DNA of 64,000 bases from Neisseriaceae bacterium JH1-16 (GTDB lineage: Bacteria > Pseudomonadota > Gammaproteobacteria > Burkholderiales > Chromobacteriaceae): positions 992,001 to 1,056,000 of the forward strand of contig JAPDNP010000001.1 of NCBI GenBank assembly GCA_025989215.1, in the 5' to 3' direction. Position 1 is the first letter of the stretch, and each line of letters opens with the position of its first letter. Of this stretch, positions 60,228-64,000 are shown piece after piece. A program made the translations under genes and the position numbers. The notes below the pieces were generated by a model. The model had not been told where the DNA came from and made no database searches. It saw only the letters and a program-made list of their open reading frames with translations.

Positions 60228-61064
60228 TTAGTGAGACATCAAGACTGGAACCGTCATGGACTCTAAAACTGCTCTAGTCGCTCCACCGAGAAAAATTTCA
60301 AAAATTCGTGAATGACCGTAAGCCCCCATTACGAGTAAATCAGCATCCAAACCCGCCACGATTGAAAGTAGTTGATTTCCTTCATCAGCAATATTGTTCA
60401 TGTCTTTTAACAGCTCAACAGCCACGCTGTGACGAGCCAAGAATAATGAGATATCGGCATCAGGCAGGTCGACCTGATCATTAAATAATCGGCGCGAATT
60501 CATGGTCTGAATCCATGTTTTACTAGCCATCTTCAGTAACGGGAGTGCGTCCGTGAGGGCACGCGTCGCTTCTTGACTGGCATTCCAGGCAACTAGCACT
60601 TTCCGTCCGCACTGGACGAAGCTTCCGGCATAAGGAACGATTAAAATCGGACGGCCTGCACTTAGGACGGTCAATTCCACAAAATCCTTGGGCAGGTTAT
60701 CAATGCTTTGTTCTGGGTTGTGTTGTCCCATGACTACTAGATCGTGATAACGAGCATTCAAACACAGCGACTCTATGGGTCTACCAATATGTTGGCACCA
60801 TTCACTCTTGTCAGCCCCCATTTCTTGAACGACCTGTTTGAAAGTCTCATGAGCCATCTTGGCACATCTCTCCGCATAGGCTTGAGTTTCGGCCATGATG
60901 TCAGTGACGATCTCTGCCATGTTAACTTTGAAGTTTGGTAACCCCGCAGTGAATATCCCCGTCAAATGGGCATTGAATTGTTGAGCGAGGAAACAGGCAA
61001 GCTGAATCCGACTGACGCATCCTGGGCTGCTGTCTACATGCACCAAAATATTTCGATAGCTCAT
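60228..61064 (-). CDS. tandem universal stress protein
   Basis: A 278-residue protein with two Usp domains. The first begins SYRNILVHVDSSPGCVSRIQLAC, and the second ends with the ATP-binding motif GAYGHSRIFEIFLGGATRAVL (G-x2-G-x9-G-S/T type). Such proteins bind ATP or act as stress adaptors in the cytoplasm. ATG 61064 has GAGGT seven bases upstream. Base composition is lower in GC than the core genes. With the Hsp20 gene upstream and the alcohol dehydrogenase relic downstream it resembles stress clusters on betaproteobacterial islands. Confidence 0.92.
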   Translation of the reverse strand: MSYRNILVHVDSSPGCVSRIQLACFLAQQFNAHLTGIFTAGLPNFKVNMAEIVTDIMAETQAYAERCAKMAHETFKQVVQEMGADKSEWCQHIGRPIESLCLNARYHDLVVMGQHNPEQSIDNLPKDFVELTVLSAGRPILIVPYAGSFVQCGRKVLVAWNASQEATRALTDALPLLKMASKTWIQTMNSRRLFNDQVDLPDADISLFLARHSVAVELLKDMNNIADEGNQLLSIVAGLDADLLVMGAYGHSRIFEIFLGGATRAVLESMTVPVLMSH

Positions 61065-61189
61065 GTTATACCTCAATTCAGAAATTGGCATGTGAAACCA
61101 CTCAATGCATCCGTATCAATGGGTGGCCAGTTTATGAAGAAAATTACCACCTTATGTTTCAAGTTTGGTCGAGTGTCTAATGTTTGCGA

Positions 61190-61660
61190 TCACTGCACTG
61201 TTATTTTTTTACTTTGGTTTTCATTTTTCTTCGGCAATATCAGCTCTAGCACATCATCGCTATATTTTGCTGATGCCTTAGTGCTGTCGATACTGTTGTC
61301 AAAATCAAATCGACGGAAGAGTTTCCCATAGTGTCGTTCGCTATGGATAACGGAATCACCACCATTGCTACCCCTCTCTTCTTTTATTTCTGCTGAGATG
61401 GATATTGTTTTGCCTTCTATATCAATGGCTATGTCTTCCTTTTTTACGCCTGGTATATTAACAACAACTTTATAGCTTCCTTGATTTTCTGTCACATCAA
61501 GCGCCATCGCCTGAGAGCCAAAGTTGATTGGCCAGGTTCTTGACGGCAGCCAAGACTCTTGCAAAAAACCATTAAGCAATTTTCGCATGTTGTCATAGAA
61601 GCCGAATGGGTCATATTGGGCAGTTTTGTTGTCACTGGTAACGGGTGTTTTTTCAGGCAT
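61190..61660 (-). CDS. Hsp20/alpha-crystallin family small heat-shock protein
   Basis: A 156-residue holdase chaperone. After a 50-residue N-terminal arm, the alpha-crystallin domain runs from about ALDVTENQGSYKVVVNIPGV to YSDDVLELILPKK; the A-x-x-x-x-G-V-L core of the family is changed to ASAKYSDDVLEL. The last residues include the ENQSKKITV end, close to the I-x-V anchor. The ribosome site GGAGGGGG is strong. AT-rich codons mark it as foreign to the core chromosome. It may be co-transcribed with the Usp gene 125 bases downstream. Confidence 0.93.
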   Translation of the reverse strand: MPEKTPVTSDNKTAQYDPFGFYDNMRKLLNGFLQESWLPSRTWPINFGSQAMALDVTENQGSYKVVVNIPGVKKEDIAIDIEGKTISISAEIKEERGSNGGDSVIHSERHYGKLFRRFDFDNSIDSTKASAKYSDDVLELILPKKNENQSKKITVQ

Positions 61661-61698
61661 GTCACCCCCTCCAAAATAGTCTCGTTCGCCTTTGCATT

Positions 61699-61717
61699 GC
61701 CATTGTGATACAATGGC
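61699..61717. promoter_or_regulatory. palindrome upstream of hsp20
   Basis: GCCATTG-TGATA-CAATGGC, perfect seven-base arms, 39 bases before the Hsp20 start. It may be an operator or a 5' mRNA hairpin. No clear sigma-32 promoter was recognised around it. Confidence 0.35.
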
Positions 61718-62386
61718 TTCAATTTAGAAATGCCATACACATCCAATCATGTGCCATTTTTTTATAGCATGGATTTTTCATTTGCGGCCCATGGTTGCCA
61801 CTAAATGTTTTGATGTTTATCAACCGCATTTAAATTAATTGAGGATTGCTTGAAAAATATGCCAAAATTAAAATCAGTTAGAATTTTTCATGAAAATAGA
61901 AAGTTTTATTAAATTTATCAGCGACATATTTTCGATTAAGCAATCCTTTAGATTTTCGACATGTCGTTGGAGGTGCTGCCCGTATCTTGCGACGCACCCT
62001 ATATATAGTTAATACATTGGCGGCTAGCTTAACGCGGACGACTCAATACTTCTGATAGAGGAAGTTCGAACTTCCTGTTTTGAGAAGATGAGTGCGATGG
62101 TGACAACTCTGGAGTGTTACATGCCCGCGACAGACGCAATTGCATACCAGCTGGCCTTTATTTTTGAGATTGGCTTGCTAATTGAAGTCGGGCGCGAATA
62201 TCGAAAGTGGGCAGGATCATTCCATGGCTATTGCTTGTGATCTGTATGGCCTGGGTGGGGGCTTTCTTAGCTGGTTCATTCTGAAGCTGATGGACCACTG
62301 CCGTAAACGCCTCAGGCACGTCCATCGGTTTTCCGCCAAGAAACGCGGATGCCGGGCAGAGCCATCAGGCGCATGCCGGCCATACG
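61718..62386. other. AT-rich gap with an 18-base palindrome
   Basis: No supported gene. The first 250 bases are among the most AT-rich of the window. AGGAAGTTCGAACTTCCT, a perfect 18-base palindrome, lies at 62059-62076, followed by GTTTTG. The last part (about 62340-62386) resembles the LysR frame that follows. Confidence 0.4.
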
Positions 62387-62788
62387 TTGTCAATGACCTT
62401 CCTGCCCAAGTGGATGAAGCAGTTTCAGCTGAGCCACTGGCACTTCAATGCGCACGTGGTGACCCAGAACGTGCAGGATGCGGTCATTGCACTGTCCGAA
62501 GGCAGCTGCGACCTGATGTTCTGTTATCACCGTCCCTATACCCCCATCCTGCTCGACTCGGACAAGTTCGACTATCAGGTGATAGGCCACGAGGCTTTTA
62601 TACTTATCCCCGCGGAGGCACCGTCCGGCATTCCGGCTGCCCGGCAGCAAGAACATGCCGATCCAGTACTTGGCCTAGACCCCATCAACCTTCTTGGTCG
62701 CGTAGTCGACATGATCCTAAAGCTGGCTCCGACTGAGCTGTTCCTCGAGCGTTGCTATGAGGCGAACTGGTCTGTCCCGGCCTTGTGA
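62387..62788 (+). pseudogene. relic of a LysR-type regulator (effector domain)
   Basis: The frame reads SMTFLPKWMKQFQLSHWHFN, NVQDAVIALSEGSCDLMFCYHRPY and FDYQVIGHEAFILIPAE, matching the start of the LysR effector-binding domain. Just upstream the DNA keeps AGHTLS in frame, as in these regulators. The DNA-binding domain is missing, and after ILIPAE the match weakens, returning briefly as LERCYEANWSVPALK-like sequence before a stop. Truncated at both ends. Confidence 0.7.
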
Positions 62789-62815
62789 CCACTTAATCTC
62801 CGGCATCGTGGTCAG

Positions 62816-63046
62816 TCAGGTGCAGCGCCAGCATGCAACTCCCGCTACTAGTGCATCTCGTGGGGGCTCCGAGGATGCCCTTGTCGATGCTGGCGAGGAA
62901 GCGTGCGAAGAACACGGTCTCGGCGGAATGCGCCAGCGGGAGAATCGGTTTGGTGATCGCAGCCAGGCCGTATCCCAACAACAGCAAGACCTTCTGGCGC
63001 CGATACCCGACTCCAAGCCGATTTCTGCAACAAAGCCCCGGGCCAT
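62816..63046 (-). pseudogene. relic of an MFS transporter
   Basis: One frame reads LLLGYGLAAITKPILPLAHSAETVFFARFL and the ASIDKGILGAP part, and a second frame continues PPRDALVAGV, together the GKGIRGAPRDALVA motif of a major facilitator subgroup. The two frames show a frameshift within the motif. About 75 residues remain; the relic converges with the LysR relic. Confidence 0.65.
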
Positions 63047-63239
63047 CGCAAAAAATTTACATAAAAATCAATACATACTCGTTAAAACTAATTGATTAAC
63101 AAAGAAAGTATGCTCTATTGGAGTCGAGTCAGGCCGAAATGGGAATCGAAAGGTTCTTTATATGACTGCTACTCGGCGAGGCTGTGTGAAAATGTCCCCA
63201 AGGGTATGATTTCCCGGATGCCCAGCCGAGGACTGATCA

Positions 63240-63692
63240 ATGACACGGTTTGTTCAAGGGGATAACAGAGCACAGATCGTACTTCTGCCTGCGCTGTTTG
63301 ATGCCTTTGTTGATCAGCTCGATTTGCGAGAACTTGGTTTCACTGGGGTTGATCCTCACCCTACCGGTCGTCCGGCTTACCACCCAGCCGTTCTGCTCAA
63401 GCTGTACATCTACGGCTACCTCAACCGCGCATCCAATCAAGCCGCCGCCTCGAACGAGAAACACAGTGAAACATCGAGCTGATGTGGCTGCTCCGGTGGC
63501 CCTCGCCCGACTTCAAAACGATTGCTGACTTCGGCGTGATAACGGTCCGGGCATCCGCAATGTGCGCCGGCAGTTTGTCGTACTGTGTCGGGAGTTGAAT
63601 CTGTTCACGCAAGCTGTCGTCGCCATTGATGGCAACAAGTTCAAGGAGGCAAATGCCCATGACCGCAACTTCACGCGTGGCAAGCTGGAGAA
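63240..63692 (+). mobile_element. IS1182-family transposase remnant
   Basis: The intact first frame (63240-63482) starts MTRFVQGDNRAQIVLLPALF and contains GRPAYHPAVLLKLYIYGYLNR, an IS1182-type signature. Near 63440 the frame shifts: IELMWLLRWPSPDFKTIADF follows in another frame, and after a second shift DNGPGIRNVRRQFVVLCREL, AVVAIDGNKFKEANAHDRNF and TRGKLEN. The rest, including the last catalytic acid region, is missing after about 63692. A possible left end is the TGTGTGAAAATGTCCCC stretch near 63186-63202. Inactive. Confidence 0.85.
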
Positions 63693-63919
63693 TTGCTGCA
63701 CGCCAGTGCTTTGTTCAATTTTTGCAACTCACTTGCAATGATTACCGCTTGTTCGGTATCCATCTCGCAAACCGAATTGCTAGGTCCGTGAGCAACGGCA
63801 TCATGCAACAGCCCCGCTAACTCATAGGCCGCGTAATAGCGCTGCTCACGCAAATGACTCATTGTTTCTAGCGCAGTCTGGTAACGAATATCGGCGGGAC
63901 CAGTATCTTTGGATTCCAT
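63671..63919 (-). CDS. hypothetical protein, probably cut at its 3' end by the IS remnant
   Basis: An 82-residue frame from ATG 63919: MESKDTGPADIRYQTALETM, HLREQRYYAAYELAGLLHDAV, then SELQKLNKALACSNSPACHA. The first 70 residues look like a small helical cytoplasmic protein; the last ten lie on DNA that reads as IS1182 on the other strand, so the natural C-terminus was probably lost. No family recognised. Confidence 0.5.
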   Translation of the reverse strand: MESKDTGPADIRYQTALETMSHLREQRYYAAYELAGLLHDAVAHGPSNSVCEMDTEQAVIIASELQKLNKALACSNSPACHA

Positions 63920-64000
63920 TCCAATGCTTCTTGGAAAAAGGGGCTACAGGGTCTAGAACGAATAGCCTTTTATTGGCGTTACATCCAAATTTTGTTTTGT

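Noticed and set aside
1-64000. CRISPR array or restriction-modification genes
   Set aside because: No regularly spaced direct repeats and no methylase, endonuclease or Cas motifs were seen, apart from the tentative GIY-YIG-like protein.

Overview
The window looks like chromosome of a GC-rich betaproteobacterium, most likely of the order Neisseriales (Chromobacteriaceae/Chitinibacteraceae type). That placement is inferred from gene content (ccoI-ccoS, RpfE-type phosphoglycerate-mutase-like gene followed by recJ, M23 peptidase-anmK-ftsK, paired Liv-type lipoproteins) and from base composition; no rRNA or tRNA gene is present to confirm it.

Positions 1 to about 48.9 kb are core chromosome. The left end has the start of a membrane sensor, then a minus-strand operon (nucleoside hydrolase, DUF1653, histone-deacetylase-like, msrA), dusC, and a tight minus-strand operon slt, NAD(P)-binding protein, cca, prpF-like. 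Next come an antioxidant pair (peroxiredoxin-glutaredoxin fusion and a dihydrolipoamide-dehydrogenase-like enzyme), lplT, a frameshifted NupC-type nucleoside transporter, ccoI-ccoS for cbb3 oxidase copper supply, a quinone oxidoreductase, and typA. A four-gene sulfatase block follows: a lipoprotein sulfatase, a MetQ-like binding protein, a CxxCxxCC protein and an anaerobic sulfatase-maturating enzyme. After that lie small exported proteins, a secreted chorismate mutase, two Liv-type binding lipoproteins, hemH, ftsK, anmK, an M23 peptidase, recJ, rmuC, small stand-alone domain proteins, and a MASE1-CHASE-PAS-GGDEF diguanylate cyclase.

The main finding is a 9-base word, TTCGGCCAA, often extended to GTTCGGCCAACCTTG. 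I count 36 exact copies on the two strands between 1,159 and 48,923, against less than one expected by chance. Three pairs are inverted and form hairpins directly after genes. This is how DNA-uptake sequences behave in Neisseria and Pasteurellaceae, but the word differs from those I know.

From about 49 kb to the end the word is absent, GC content drops in places, and gene decay is common, so I read this as an acquired island. It holds a His-rich DMT-type transporter with a CsoR/RcnR-like repressor and a perfect palindromic operator, two low-GC genes of unknown role (one GIY-YIG-like), a tyrosine recombinase, a PiT phosphate transporter with its DUF47 partner, a tandem universal stress protein and an Hsp20. 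Between them lie relics of an SRAP protein, a heavy-metal P-type ATPase, a zinc alcohol dehydrogenase, a LysR regulator, an MFS transporter and an IS1182-type transposase.
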